Assembly: GCF_001307275.1 (NCBI RefSeq)
Contig: NZ_CP012831.1
Location: 2,472,501-2,536,500, forward strand
DNA length: 64,000 nucleotides
From: Pseudomonas fluorescens
Lineage (GTDB): Bacteria > Pseudomonadota > Gammaproteobacteria > Pseudomonadales > Pseudomonadaceae
Direction: 5' to 3'
Shown: piece after piece, positions 28,937-38,291 of the stretch
Position numbering within the stretch: the stretch's first letter is position 1
Layout: every line of letters starts with the position of its first letter
The notes under the pieces: model-generated
What the model saw: the letters and a program-made list of their open reading frames with translations, nothing else
The model's database searches: none
Told to the model about the DNA's origin: nothing
Program-made: the position numbers and the translations under genes

Positions 28937-29833
28937 CTACTGCTTGCCCAACGCAAAGTTGGGCAAGTCGCCCACCGGCTGATTGAACTGGTAGGGAATC
29001 GACACCAACCCCAACCCGGTATTGCGCTGCACCACGAAATGCAGGTGCGGGCCTGAGCTGTTGCCGGTGTTGCCCGACAACGCCAGCGGCGTGCCCACCC
29101 CGACCCGCTGCCCTTCCCGTACGCTCACCGAGCCCTTCTGCAGGTGCAGATAGACACCCATGGTGCCGTCATCGTGCAGCACTCGCACGAAGTTGCCCGC
29201 GGGATCGTCCCCGCGGCCGGTCTGCTCGTTTTCGGTCTTGATGACCACGCCGCCCCGCGCGGCGATGATCGGCGTACCCACGGGCATGGCGATGTCCATG
29301 GCGTAGCGGTTCTTCGGGCCGTAATGGCTGTATTGGCCGTTGGCCCCCTGGCTCAACCGGAAAGGCCCGCCGCGCCAAGGCAGCGGGTACCGATAGGCCT
29401 CGGCGGCGCCTGCAGGGTCGCCCAGGGAATATTCGAACCTTGGGGTATACACCAGCGGCCTGCCGGGCCGGGTGGCCGTGAGCAGCGCCAGGCGCAGGTT
29501 GCTGCGCGCCGGCAGCACCCGACGAATCGGCCGGCTCGGCGCCCCGCTGACATTGCGCAGCCCGGCGAAACTCAACTCGATCTCCACCGGCGCGTACAGA
29601 TCGTTGCGCACGAACACCGCGTCCGCGCCGTTCTGCTTCTTGATATCCAGAAACACCTGCCGCTCCAGACGTTCGACCATGCGGTCGCGGAACACGAACA
29701 CCTGGGCGCCCTTGCTGGGGCGGTCGCTATAGGACACCACACCATTGGCATCGGTGGATTTGTAGATCGTCATGGCCACGGCCGAGGTGGAGGCCAGGAC
29801 AAGACCACAGGCAAACAGCAGGGGCACGAGCAT
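28937..29833 (-). CDS. M23 family metallopeptidase with DUF4124 domain
   Basis: This exported protein of 298 residues has a signal peptide (ending SAVAMT, about residue 21), a DUF4124 segment (TIYKSTDANGVVSYSDRPS), a middle beta domain and a C-terminal LytM domain. The zinc motifs are present: HYGPKNRYAMDIAMPVG and GPHLHFVVQ. M23 enzymes cut cell-wall peptide bridges. The ATG at 29833 is used; a TTG two codons upstream is in frame but less likely. It lies between REP clusters and in the same relative place as in P. aeruginosa, between the CNNM protein and the response regulator. Confidence 0.9.
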   Translation of the reverse strand: MLVPLLFACGLVLASTSAVAMTIYKSTDANGVVSYSDRPSKGAQVFVFRDRMVERLERQVFLDIKKQNGADAVFVRNDLYAPVEIELSFAGLRNVSGAPSRPIRRVLPARSNLRLALLTATRPGRPLVYTPRFEYSLGDPAGAAEAYRYPLPWRGGPFRLSQGANGQYSHYGPKNRYAMDIAMPVGTPIIAARGGVVIKTENEQTGRGDDPAGNFVRVLHDDGTMGVYLHLQKGSVSVREGQRVGVGTPLALSGNTGNSSGPHLHFVVQRNTGLGLVSIPYQFNQPVGDLPNFALGKQ

Positions 29834-29951
29834 GGGCAAAGGTTCTGTCGAAAATGAAGGCCTGCACAGCAGCCTAGCAGCTGGGATGGACCAGCGTAGT
29901 CGACGGATGTTTCAAAATTGGATCAGCGATCGGTGTTGGATCTTATGGCCC

Positions 29952-30033
29952 CATCGCGAGCAAGCTCGCTCCCACACGGGATCTTCAGTATTCACTGGAT
30001 CGAGTGTGGGAGCGAGCTTGCTCGCGATAGCGG
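29952..30033. repeat. REPIN
   Basis: Inverted pair of the common REP type (29952-29975 and 30004-30029) with a short 28-nt spacer, just after the response regulator stop codon. Confidence 0.95.
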
Positions 30034-30052
30034 ACTCAAAGTCGCCGCCGGA

Positions 30053-31006
30053 TCAGGCACCCGGCACGAAATGTTTCTGCGCCGTGCCGCGAGCGATCAG
30101 GCGGGAGATGTAGTCGAGTTTCTGCGGGTCTTTGTCGACGAAGCGGAACGTCAGTTGCAGCCATTCGCTGTCGGGGGTCTGCTCATGGGCGACGATGGCA
30201 TGCAGGTAGCCGTTGAGACGGGCCGTTTCGGCGTTGTCGCCCTGTTCCATGTCCAGCACTGCGCTTTCGAGCACTTGTGGCAGGGTGTCGGTGCGCTTGA
30301 CCACCAGCAGCGCTTCCTTGAGGCTCAAGGCCTTGATCACGCATTGCTGGGTGCCGCTGGACAGGCGCAACTGGCCTTGGCCACGGTTGGTCGTCGAAGC
30401 GGCGGCTACCGGCGCCTTGACCGGTGGGCTGTTGAGCAGTCCACGGGCCGGGGCAGCAGCGGCTGCGGGAGCGGGAGCGGCCGCCGGCTTGGCAAACGGA
30501 TTCGCCGCTGGCGCCGAAGCAACAGCCGCAACCGGCGCCTTATTGCCCGTCAGGGCGCTGAGGGAATCATTACCGAACGCCGAGTTCATCTTGGTCGGGG
30601 CACTGTTCATCAGCGTGTCGAGCTTGCCGACCTTGTGCAGGGCCTGCTTGACCTTGGTCAGCAACTGTTCGTTGGTGAACGGCTTGCTGACGTAGCCGGA
30701 AACGCCGGCCTGGATCGCCTGGACCACGTTTTCCTTGTCGCCGCGGCTGGTGACCATCACGAAGGGCATGCCCTTGAGGGTGTCCTGCTGGCGGCACCAG
30801 GTCAGCAGTTCGAGGCCGGACATTTCCGGCATTTCCCAATCGCACAGCACCAGATCGAATGCCTCGCGAGCCAGCAGGGCCTGGGCTTTCTTGCCGTTCA
30901 CCGCGTCTTCGATACGCACGCCCGGGAAGTAGTTGCGCAGGCACTTCTTCACCAGGTCACGAATGAACGAAGCATCGTCCACGACCAACACACTGACCTT
31001 ACTCAT
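30053..31006 (-). CDS. Response regulator with Ala/Pro-rich linker and C-terminal PilZ-like region
   Basis: This protein of 317 residues has an N-terminal CheY-like receiver (residues 1-125, Asp56 in LCDWEMPEM, Lys in VSKPFTNEQ). A low-complexity Ala-Pro linker follows (about 155-205, including SAPAANPFAKPAAAPAPA). The C-terminal ~100 residues do not look like a DNA-binding domain; they could be a diverged PilZ-like or other signalling domain, which I cannot confirm. It is downstream of phoU but separated by a strong terminator, so it has its own promoter. Partner kinase and output are unknown. Confidence 0.85.
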   Translation of the reverse strand: MSKVSVLVVDDASFIRDLVKKCLRNYFPGVRIEDAVNGKKAQALLAREAFDLVLCDWEMPEMSGLELLTWCRQQDTLKGMPFVMVTSRGDKENVVQAIQAGVSGYVSKPFTNEQLLTKVKQALHKVGKLDTLMNSAPTKMNSAFGNDSLSALTGNKAPVAAVASAPAANPFAKPAAAPAPAAAAAPARGLLNSPPVKAPVAAASTTNRGQGQLRLSSGTQQCVIKALSLKEALLVVKRTDTLPQVLESAVLDMEQGDNAETARLNGYLHAIVAHEQTPDSEWLQLTFRFVDKDPQKLDYISRLIARGTAQKHFVPGA

Positions 31007-31131
31007 CCAGATACACCTCTAAAAAATCCCGGCAAGCATACCGCTTTTACTGATGGCATATTGCCAAAAAAACCGTCAGTCACGCCGGGACTTTTCGTTC
31101 GCGGGGTGCTGCTTTCGATTAAAAAAAACCC

Positions 31132-31160
31132 AAAAAAAAGCCCGACCAAAAGGCCGGGCG
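31132..31160 (-). terminator. Rho-independent terminator after phoU
   Basis: On the minus strand: GCCCGGCC, loop TTTT, GGTCGGGC, then eight Ts (one mismatch in the stem). It closes the pstCAB-phoU transcript. Confidence 0.92.
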
Positions 31161-31175
31161 CTTTTCTTGGCAATC

Positions 31176-31937
31176 TTACTTATCGTCAGTTTCGCCCGGA
31201 ACATTAGCGGTTTCGGACGGGGTGCCCTGAACTTCTTCCTTCATCCGCTTGAGCCCCAAATGGCGCACATCGGTACCGCGCACCAGGTAGATGACAAGTT
31301 CCGAGATGTTGCGCGCATGATCGCCGATACGCTCCAGAGAACGCAGCACCCAGATAATGCTCAACACCCGGGAAATGGAGCGCGGGTCTTCCATCATGTA
31401 GGTCGCCAGCTCGCGCAGGGCGGTCTTGTATTCGCGGTCGATGATCTTGTCGTACTGGGCCACCGACAACGCCAGGTCGGCGTCGAAGCGGGCGAAGGCG
31501 TCCAGTGCGTCGCGGACCATGTTGCGCACCTGGTCGCCGATGTGGCGAACCTCGACGTAGCCGCGCGGCGCCTCGCCTTCTTCGCATAACTGAATGGCAC
31601 GACGGGCGATCTTGGTGGCTTCGTCGCCGATCCGCTCAAGATCGATCACCGACTTGGAGATGCTGATGATCAGACGCAGGTCGGACGCAGCCGGCTGACG
31701 ACGGGCCAGGATCCGCAGGCACTCCTCGTCGATGTTGCGCTCCATCTGGTTGATCTGGTCATCGATTTCGCGCACCTGCTGGGCCAGGCCGGAGTCGGCC
31801 TCGATCAGTGCGGTCACCGCGTCGTTGACCTGTTTTTCCACCAGCCCGCCCATGGCCAGCAAGTGACTGCGCACTTCCTCCAGCTCGGCGTTGAACTGTG
31901 CGGAAATATGGTGAGTAAGGCCTTCCTTCGAAATCAT
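31176..31937 (-). CDS. phoU: Phosphate signalling accessory protein PhoU
   Basis: This cytoplasmic helical protein of 253 residues is made of two repeated three-helix units. The metal-binding E(D)xxxD-type motifs are visible in each half (VIDLERIGDEATKIA near residue 78 and RSLERIGDHARNI near residue 185). PhoU connects the Pst transporter to PhoR and keeps the Pho regulon off when phosphate is plentiful. The ATG at 31937 begins the family N-terminus. It is the last gene of pstC-pstA-pstB-phoU, 97 nt after pstB. Confidence 0.96.
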   Translation of the reverse strand: MISKEGLTHHISAQFNAELEEVRSHLLAMGGLVEKQVNDAVTALIEADSGLAQQVREIDDQINQMERNIDEECLRILARRQPAASDLRLIISISKSVIDLERIGDEATKIARRAIQLCEEGEAPRGYVEVRHIGDQVRNMVRDALDAFARFDADLALSVAQYDKIIDREYKTALRELATYMMEDPRSISRVLSIIWVLRSLERIGDHARNISELVIYLVRGTDVRHLGLKRMKEEVQGTPSETANVPGETDDK

Positions 31938-32034
31938 CTTGTTCGCTCCGCGAAAGTTGCAAGCTTCAAGCTGCAAGCTTCAAGCAGTTAAATGTTGATC
32001 CTGATAGCGCAGTGCGGCTATGCAGTTGCCTCGA

Positions 32035-32868
32035 CTAGCCGTAGCGACCGGTGATGTAGTCTTCGGTCTGTTTCTTCGCCGGATTGGTGAACAGCGTATC
32101 GGTATCGCCGAATTCCACCAGTTTGCCCATGTACATGAACGCGGTGTAGTCGGAAACCCGCGCCGCCTGTTGCATGTTGTGGGTCACGATGACGATGGTG
32201 AACTTGGACTTGAGCTCGTAGATCAGCTCTTCGACTTTCAGCGTCGAGATCGGGTCGAGGGCCGAGCAGGGTTCGTCGAGCAGCAGCACTTCCGGTTCCA
32301 CGGCGATGGTGCGGGCGATCACCAGACGTTGCTGCTGGCCGCCGGACAGACCGAGGGCCGACTCATGCAGACGGTCCTTGACCTCGTCCCACAGCGCGGC
32401 GCCCTTGAGGGCCCATTCCACGGCTTCGTCGAGGATGCGCTTCTTGTTGATGCCCTGGATGCGCAAGCCGTAGACCACGTTCTCGTAGATGGTTTTCGGG
32501 AACGGGTTCGGCTTCTGGAACACCATGCCGACGCGACGGCGCAGCTCGGCCACGTCTTCGCCCTTGCGGTAGATGTTGTTGCCGTAGAGGTTGATTTCAC
32601 CTTCGACGCGGCAGCCGTCCACCAGGTCGTTCATGCGATTGAAGGTGCGCAGCAAGGTTGACTTGCCGCAACCCGATGGACCGATGAACGCGGTGACGCG
32701 CTGTTTCGGGATATTCAGGCTGACGTCATACAGCGCCTGCTTCTCGCCGTAGAACAGGCTCAGGCCGGGTACTTCGATGGCGACGGTTTCCTGCGCCAGA
32801 TCCAGGCTCTGCTTGTCGCGGCCCAGGGCCGACATGTTGATGCCGTGTGTATGTGCTTCGTGTTGCAT
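32035..32868 (-). CDS. pstB: Phosphate ABC transporter ATP-binding protein
   Basis: This ATPase of 277 residues drives phosphate import. Walker A (GPSGCGKST, residues 63-71), the Q-loop region ([16 protein letters not shown]), the signature LSGGQQQR and Walker B ([12 protein letters not shown]) are intact, as is the switch His of VTHNMQQA. The N-terminal ~30 residues are a variable extension. The start at 32868 follows GGGAGGC. A REPIN sits between pstA and this gene, inside the operon. Confidence 0.97.
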   Translation of the reverse strand: MQHEAHTHGINMSALGRDKQSLDLAQETVAIEVPGLSLFYGEKQALYDVSLNIPKQRVTAFIGPSGCGKSTLLRTFNRMNDLVDGCRVEGEINLYGNNIYRKGEDVAELRRRVGMVFQKPNPFPKTIYENVVYGLRIQGINKKRILDEAVEWALKGAALWDEVKDRLHESALGLSGGQQQRLVIARTIAVEPEVLLLDEPCSALDPISTLKVEELIYELKSKFTIVIVTHNMQQAARVSDYTAFMYMGKLVEFGDTDTLFTNPAKKQTEDYITGRYG

Positions 32869-32946
32869 GGGAGGCTCCCTGTGCTAACAAATTCGGTTCG
32901 GAACGCCTGTGTGGCGGCCCCATGAAATTCCAGTGAACGCCGATCA

Positions 32947-33020
32947 GTGTGGGAGCGAGCTTGCTCGCGAAGGGGCCCTCGAGGCCGCCAGAAGCTTCGC
33001 GAGCAAGCTCGCTCCCACAG
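32947..33020. repeat. REPIN inside the pst operon (between pstA and pstB)
   Basis: Inverted pair of the common REP type with a 26-nt spacer; it starts four nt after the pstA stop in transcription order. It may form a stable mRNA hairpin that affects the relative level of pstB. Confidence 0.95.
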
Positions 33021-33024
33021 ACCA

Positions 33025-34695
33025 TCAACTATCCAGTGCCTTGTACTTCTCGCGCAGGTGGTTACGGATCCACACGGCCGACAGGTTGAGCGTGGCGATC
33101 ACCAGCACCAGCAGCAGCGCCGTGGCATAGACCAGCGGTCGCGCCGCTTCAACGTTCGGGCTCTGGAAACCGACGTCATAGATATGGAAGCCCAGGTGCA
33201 TGATCTTCTGGTCCAGGTGCAGGTACGGGTAGTTGCCGTCCAGCGGCAGCGACGGGGCCAGTTTCACCACGCCCACCAGCATCAACGGCGCCACTTCACC
33301 GGCGGCGCGGGCCACGGCGAGGATCATGCCGGTCATCATTGCCGGGCTGGCCATGGGCAGGACGATTTTCCACAGGGTCTCGGCCTTGGTCGCACCGAGG
33401 GCCAGGGAACCTTCGCGCACGGTACGCGGGATCCGCGCCAGGCCTTCTTCGGTGGCCACGATCACCACCGGCACCGCTAGCAGCGCCAGGGTCAAGGACG
33501 CCCAGAGCAGGCCCGGGGTGCCGAAGGTCGGTGCCGGCAAGGCTTCGGGGAAGAACAAGCGATCGACCGAACCACCCAGCACGTAGACGAAGAAGCCCAG
33601 GCCGAACACGCCGTAAACAATGGCCGGAACGCCCGCGAGGTTGTTCACCGCGATGCGGATCAGGCGGGTCATCGGGCCCTGGCGGGCGTACTCACGCAGG
33701 TAGACCGCCGCCAGCACGCCGAACGGCGTCACGATCATCGCCATGATCAGGGTCATCATCACGGTGCCGAAAATCGCCGGGAAGATGCCGCCTTCGGTGT
33801 TGGCTTCACGGGGGTCATCGCTGAGGAATTCCCAGACCTTGCTGAAGTAGAAACCCAGCTTGGTGAACGTGCCCATGCCGTTTGGCTGGTAGGCGTGCAC
33901 CACTTTGCCGATTTCGATCTCCACTTCCTTGCCGTTGGCATCGCGGGCCGTCAGGCTGTCGCGGTTGAACTGCGCGTGCAGGTCGGCCAGGCGCGCTTCG
34001 ATGTCCTTGTAGCGGGCGTTGAGTTCGGCGCGCTCGCTTTCCAGGTCGGCCTGGGCCGAAGCATCGAGCTTGCCGTCCAGCTCCAGCTTGCGACCGTGCA
34101 GGCGGATACGCTCCAGACCGGCGTTGATGGCGCCGATGTCGACTTTTTCCAGGGTCTTGAGTTCGGCGGCCAACTGATTGACCCGCTGTACGCGAGCCTG
34201 CAGTTGCGGCCAGGCAGCCTCGCCTTCGGCGATGACCTTACCGCCTTCCTTGACGTTGACCAGGTAACCGTAGAAGTTGCCCCACTCACGACGCTCGATG
34301 GCCATCAGTTCCGGCGGCGTGGTCTGGTTGGTCAGCCAATCGCCGACGATCCAGGTGAAGTCAGTGCCGTTCAGGTCTCGGTTGCCGACCTTGATCAGTT
34401 CGCGGGTCATGAACTCGGGGCCTTCATCCGGCACCGGCAGGCCGGCGCTTTTCAGGCGCTCGCGAGGTACTTCTTCTTTCTGCACGACTTCGCCGACCAC
34501 CAGGTGCGCAGGCATGCCCGGCACGTTGTAGTTGGCGTGGATCAGGTCTGCCGGCCAGAAGTGGCCCAGGCCGCGCACAGCGATCACCGCCAGCAGGCCA
34601 ATGGTCATGATGACCGCGATGGACACCGCGCCACCGCTGATCCAGACGCCGGGGGCGCCGCTCTTGAACCATCCTTTCAGGGAGTTCTGTTTCAC
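33025..34695 (-). CDS. pstA: Phosphate ABC transporter permease PstA with large periplasmic insertion
   Basis: This permease has 556 residues, against about 300 in E. coli. After the first membrane helix (about 18-42) comes an extra region of about 250 residues (45-300) containing a likely coiled coil (LQARVQRVNQLAAELKTLEK and onward to about residue 250). The standard permease part follows from about residue 300, with GSLALGATKAETLW as the ABC-coupling loop. The extension corresponds to DUF3333 and is known in pseudomonads and relatives; its role is not. It lies 15 nt after pstC. Confidence 0.94.
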   Translation of the reverse strand: MKQNSLKGWFKSGAPGVWISGGAVSIAVIMTIGLLAVIAVRGLGHFWPADLIHANYNVPGMPAHLVVGEVVQKEEVPRERLKSAGLPVPDEGPEFMTRELIKVGNRDLNGTDFTWIVGDWLTNQTTPPELMAIERREWGNFYGYLVNVKEGGKVIAEGEAAWPQLQARVQRVNQLAAELKTLEKVDIGAINAGLERIRLHGRKLELDGKLDASAQADLESERAELNARYKDIEARLADLHAQFNRDSLTARDANGKEVEIEIGKVVHAYQPNGMGTFTKLGFYFSKVWEFLSDDPREANTEGGIFPAIFGTVMMTLIMAMIVTPFGVLAAVYLREYARQGPMTRLIRIAVNNLAGVPAIVYGVFGLGFFVYVLGGSVDRLFFPEALPAPTFGTPGLLWASLTLALLAVPVVIVATEEGLARIPRTVREGSLALGATKAETLWKIVLPMASPAMMTGMILAVARAAGEVAPLMLVGVVKLAPSLPLDGNYPYLHLDQKIMHLGFHIYDVGFQSPNVEAARPLVYATALLLVLVIATLNLSAVWIRNHLREKYKALDS

Positions 34696-34710
34696 AGACT
34701 TCTACCTTTC

Positions 34711-36996
34711 TTAAAGCGACGAATATTTCTTGCGCAGACGCTGACGGATCAGCTCGGCGAGGGTGTTCATGACGAAGGTGAACAACAGCAACACCAGGGC
34801 CGACAGGAACAGCACGCGGTAGTGGCTGCCGCCGACTTCCGACTCGGGCATCTCCACCGCCACGTTGGCCGCCAGGGTGCGCAGGCCTTCGAACAGGTTC
34901 ATTTCCATGACCGGCGTGTTACCGGTGGCCATCAGCACGATCATGGTCTCGCCCACCGCACGGCCCATGCCGATCATCAGCGCCGAGAAGATGCCCGGGC
35001 TGGCCGTGAGGATCACCACGCGGGTCATGGTCTGCCACGGCGTGGCACCCAGGGCCAGGGAGCCCAGGGTCAGGCCGCGCGGCACACTGAACACGGCGTC
35101 TTCGGCGATGGAATAGATGTTCGGGATCACCGCGAAGCCCATCGCCAGGCCCACCACCAGGGCGTTGCGCTGGTCGTAGGTGATGCCCAGGTCATGGGAG
35201 ATCCACATGCGCATGTCGCCGCCGAAGAACCAGGCCTCCATGTACGGGCTCATGTACAGCGAGAGCCAGCCCACGAACAGGATCACCGGGATCAACAGGG
35301 CGCTTTCCCAACCCTCGGGCACTCTCAAGCGAATGGATTCCGGCAGGCGGCTGAAGGCGAAACCGGTGACCAGGATGCCGATCGGCAGCAACATCAACAG
35401 GCTGAAGATACCCGGCAGGTGCCCTTCGACATACGGCGCCAGGAACAGGCCGGCGAAGAAACCGAGGATCACCGTCGGCATCGCCTCCATCAGCTCGATC
35501 ACCGGCTTGACCTTGCGGCGCATGCCCGGGGCCATGAAGTAGGCGGTGTAGATCGCTGCGGCAACCGCCAGCGGCGCGGCCAGCAGCATCGCGTAGAACG
35601 CCGCCTTCAGGGTACCGAAGGTCAGCGGCGAGAGGCTCAGCTTGGGTTCGAAGTCGGTGTTGGCGGCGGTCGATTGCCAGACATACTTAGGTTCGTCGTA
35701 GTTTTCGTACCAGACCTTGCTCCACAACGCGCTCCACGACACTTCCGGGTGCGGGTTGTCCAGCGTCAACGGTTGCAGCTTGCCGCCCTGTTCAACGATC
35801 AGGCGGTTGGCCCGTGGCGACATGCCGAACAGACCCTGGCCGTCGACCACCTGGTCCACCAGCAGGGTGCGGTGGGCGGTGCTGTGGAACACGCCGAGCT
35901 TGCCGGCGGCGTCGAGCGCCACGAAACCCTTGCGACGTTCTTCGGCGCTGATCTCGACGATGGGCGCGCTACCCATCTGGAAGGTTCGAATCTGCTTGAA
36001 GCGCAGCTCACCGTCCGGATCCCGGGCCATGAACCATTGGGCCAGGCCGCCCTTGGAGTCGCCGATGATCAGCGAGATCCCGCCCACCAACTGGGTGGCG
36101 GCGGTGACTTGGGCGTCGGCGTTTTCCAGCAGTTTGTAACGGCCGTTGAGGCTCTTGTCCCGCAGGCTGAACACATCGGCCTGGGCACGTCCGTTGACCA
36201 CATACAGCCATTGCTGGCGCGGGTCGACGAAGATGTTCTTCACCGGCTCGGTCATCTGCGGCAGGTCGATACGCGTCTGCTCGCTGGTGACTTCACCGGT
36301 CATCATGTTTTCTTCGCTGGTGAGCGACAGCACTTGCAGCTGGGCGCCGCTGGAGCCGGCCAACAGCAGGGTCGAATCCGTGGCGTTGAGGCTGACATGC
36401 TCCAGGGCCGCGCCCTGTTCGTTCAAGGCCATCGGCGTCTCGCCGTAAGGGTATTCGACGGCGGGCGAGATGGTTTTCTTGCCGTCCGGGTAGGTGACCT
36501 TATAAGTGTGACGGAACACCAAGGCCTGGCCGTTGGAGAGACCGATCGCCACCAATGGGCTGCCGGGCTGGTCCTCGCCAATGGCGGTCACGCTGGCACC
36601 GGCCGGGATCGGCAGGTCGACACGGCGCAGTTCGGCGCCACTGCTAACGTCGAAAAACAGCGCCTGGCCCTTGTCGGAAACCCGCATGGCGACCTGGTTC
36701 TGTTCTTCGATAGAGATCATCAGCGGTTTGCCGGCGTCTTGCATCCAGGCCGGGGTGATCGAGTCCTTGGCGGTCAGGTCCGCGCCCTGGAACAGGGGCA
36801 GCACCACGTAGGCCAGGAAGAAGAAAATCAGCGTAATGGCCGCCAGGACGGCGAGGCCGCCGACCAGCACGTACCAGCGGGTCAGGCGATCCTTGAGCGC
36901 GCGGATGCGACGCTTGCGTTGCAACTCAGGCGTATTGAAATCAATGCGCTTGGGAGGGGAAGTCGTAGTCATTGTGGAGTTGGCCAGATCATTCAT
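34711..36996 (-). CDS. pstC: Phosphate ABC transporter permease PstC with large periplasmic domain
   Basis: This permease has 761 residues, more than twice the E. coli length. One helix (about 42-68) is followed by about 385 extra residues (70-455) that look like repeated beta strands (LVAIGLSNGQALVF, LYVVNGRAQADVFSL, GFVALDAAGKLGVFHS), suggesting a beta-propeller. The permease domain occupies the C-terminal 300 residues, with GSLALGATPWQTM as the coupling loop. I use the ATG at 36996, with AGGGTG upstream, over the GTG at 37002. A perfect Pho box lies just upstream, so pstCAB-phoU has its own PhoB promoter. Confidence 0.94.
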   Translation of the reverse strand: MNDLANSTMTTTSPPKRIDFNTPELQRKRRIRALKDRLTRWYVLVGGLAVLAAITLIFFFLAYVVLPLFQGADLTAKDSITPAWMQDAGKPLMISIEEQNQVAMRVSDKGQALFFDVSSGAELRRVDLPIPAGASVTAIGEDQPGSPLVAIGLSNGQALVFRHTYKVTYPDGKKTISPAVEYPYGETPMALNEQGAALEHVSLNATDSTLLLAGSSGAQLQVLSLTSEENMMTGEVTSEQTRIDLPQMTEPVKNIFVDPRQQWLYVVNGRAQADVFSLRDKSLNGRYKLLENADAQVTAATQLVGGISLIIGDSKGGLAQWFMARDPDGELRFKQIRTFQMGSAPIVEISAEERRKGFVALDAAGKLGVFHSTAHRTLLVDQVVDGQGLFGMSPRANRLIVEQGGKLQPLTLDNPHPEVSWSALWSKVWYENYDEPKYVWQSTAANTDFEPKLSLSPLTFGTLKAAFYAMLLAAPLAVAAAIYTAYFMAPGMRRKVKPVIELMEAMPTVILGFFAGLFLAPYVEGHLPGIFSLLMLLPIGILVTGFAFSRLPESIRLRVPEGWESALLIPVILFVGWLSLYMSPYMEAWFFGGDMRMWISHDLGITYDQRNALVVGLAMGFAVIPNIYSIAEDAVFSVPRGLTLGSLALGATPWQTMTRVVILTASPGIFSALMIGMGRAVGETMIVLMATGNTPVMEMNLFEGLRTLAANVAVEMPESEVGGSHYRVLFLSALVLLLFTFVMNTLAELIRQRLRKKYSSL

Positions 36997-37018
36997 GCGC
37001 ACACCCTAGCGATCCTGT

Positions 37019-37047
37019 ATGACAGAAAGATGACAGTGAAGTGACGC
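37019..37047 (-). promoter_or_regulatory. Perfect Pho box upstream of pstC (plus a third half-site)
   Basis: On the minus strand CTGTCAT-CTTT-CTGTCAT (37036 down to 37019) is an exact consensus Pho box. A weaker third repeat, GCGTCAC at 37047-37041, keeps the 11-nt period. It ends only 22 nt before the pstC start codon. Confidence 0.9.
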
Positions 37048-37095
37048 AACAAATCCGCCGCCAGCTAGAAGCGGCAGCGGACGGAAAATTCGTGT

Positions 37096-37188
37096 CTGTG
37101 GGAGCGGGCTTGCTCACGAAGGGGCCAGCGCATTCGACATGGATGCCGACTGATCCACCGCATTCGCGAGCAAGCCCGCTCCCACAGA
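37096..37188. repeat. REPIN between pstS and pstC
   Basis: Inverted REP pair (37096-37121 and 37162-37188) of a slightly altered type (GGGAGCGGGCTTGCTCACGA). It separates pstS from the pstC promoter. Confidence 0.92.
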
Positions 37189-37212
37189 GAGCCCGGGCGT
37201 TGGCCCGGGCTC
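37189..37212 (-). terminator. GC-rich hairpin after pstS
   Basis: GAGCCCGGGC, loop of four, GCCCGGGCTC, starting six nt past the pstS stop. There is no T run, so it may stabilise the abundant pstS mRNA or terminate partly, like similar hairpins after binding-protein genes. Confidence 0.6.
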
Positions 37213-37217
37213 AGGTA

Positions 37218-38216
37218 TTACTGCTTGGCGACGTTGCCGCCTTCCTGCAGACCCAGGTCAGCCAGTGCCTTGGCGGCGACTTTGGCAGGTACCGGGATGT
37301 AGCCGTCCTTGACCACGACTTCCTGGCCTTGCTTGGACAGGATCAGCTTCACGAACTCGGCTTCCAGCGGGGCCAGAGGCTTGTTCGGCGCCTTGTTGAC
37401 GTAGACGTAGAGGAAACGCGACAGCGGGTACTTGCCGTTCAGGGCGTTTTCTTCGGTGTCTTCAATGAACTCGCCGCCTTCTTTCTTGGCCAGAGCAACG
37501 GTTTTCACGCTGGCGGTCTTGTAGCCGATACCCGAGTAGCCGATGCCGTTAAGCGAGCTGCTGATCGACTGCACAACCGAAGCCGAACCCGGCTGTTCGT
37601 TGACGTTTGGCTTGTAGTCGCCTTTGCACAAGGCTTCTTCCTTGAAGTAGCCGTAGGTGCCGGACACCGAGTTGCGACCGAACAGTTGGACCGGCTTGTT
37701 GGCCAGGTCGCCGGTCACGCCCAGGTCGCCCCAGGTCTTGACGTCAGCCTTGGCGCCGCAGAGGCGAGTCGAGGAAAAAATGGCGTCGACCTGAGCCATG
37801 GTCAGGTGCTTGATCGGGTTGTCCTTGTGCACGAATACGGCCAGGGCGTCCACGGCAACCGGAATAGCGGTTGGCTTGTAGCCGTACTTCTGTTCGAAGG
37901 CCTGCAGTTCGTTGTCCTTCATCTTGCGGCTCATCGGGCCCAGGTTGGCGGTGCCTTCGGTGAGCGCGGGCGGCGCGGTGGAGGAACCGGCGGCCTGAAT
38001 CTGGATGTTTACGTTCGGGTATTCTTTCTTGTAGTTCTCGGCCCACAAGGTCATCAGGTTGGCCAGGGTATCGGAGCCGACGCTGGAGAGGTTGCCCGAC
38101 ACACCAGTGGTCTTGGTGTAGCTCGGGATCGCAGGGTCAACAGCGGCAACCGCGTTGGCAGTCGCAACGCCAGCAGCGACAAAAGTCATTGCCGCCATCA
38201 AACGCTTCAGTTTCAT
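37218..38216 (-). CDS. pstS: Phosphate-binding periplasmic protein PstS
   Basis: This periplasmic binding protein of 332 residues captures phosphate for the Pst transporter. It has a signal peptide (cleavage near residue 24, NAVAAVD) and the conserved ligand regions [28 protein letters not shown] and [13 protein letters not shown]. It is a DING/PstS-like member with the typical ending. A good Pho box lies 76 nt upstream. The hairpin and REPIN after it, and a separate Pho box before pstC, suggest pstS is transcribed to a higher level than the permease genes. Confidence 0.96.
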   Translation of the reverse strand: MKLKRLMAAMTFVAAGVATANAVAAVDPAIPSYTKTTGVSGNLSSVGSDTLANLMTLWAENYKKEYPNVNIQIQAAGSSTAPPALTEGTANLGPMSRKMKDNELQAFEQKYGYKPTAIPVAVDALAVFVHKDNPIKHLTMAQVDAIFSSTRLCGAKADVKTWGDLGVTGDLANKPVQLFGRNSVSGTYGYFKEEALCKGDYKPNVNEQPGSASVVQSISSSLNGIGYSGIGYKTASVKTVALAKKEGGEFIEDTEENALNGKYPLSRFLYVYVNKAPNKPLAPLEAEFVKLILSKQGQEVVVKDGYIPVPAKVAAKALADLGLQEGGNVAKQ

Positions 38217-38291
38217 GCCTTACTCCTAGCAGAGAGGTGTGTTAAGTCGGCCAAGTATTGGTAAGCCGTGTGAACACTCTATGGCTGAAAT

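Noticed and set aside
28695..30033. REP-rich stretch as a possible transposon or integration site
   Set aside because: No transposase (RAYT or other) and no target duplication is visible in the window; these are non-autonomous repeats.
33895..37044. A 1049-codon open frame antisense to pstA and pstC
   Set aside because: It is the mirror of two genes with clear families. It is rich in His, Gln, Arg and Asp as expected for an antisense frame in high-GC DNA, and no domain is seen.
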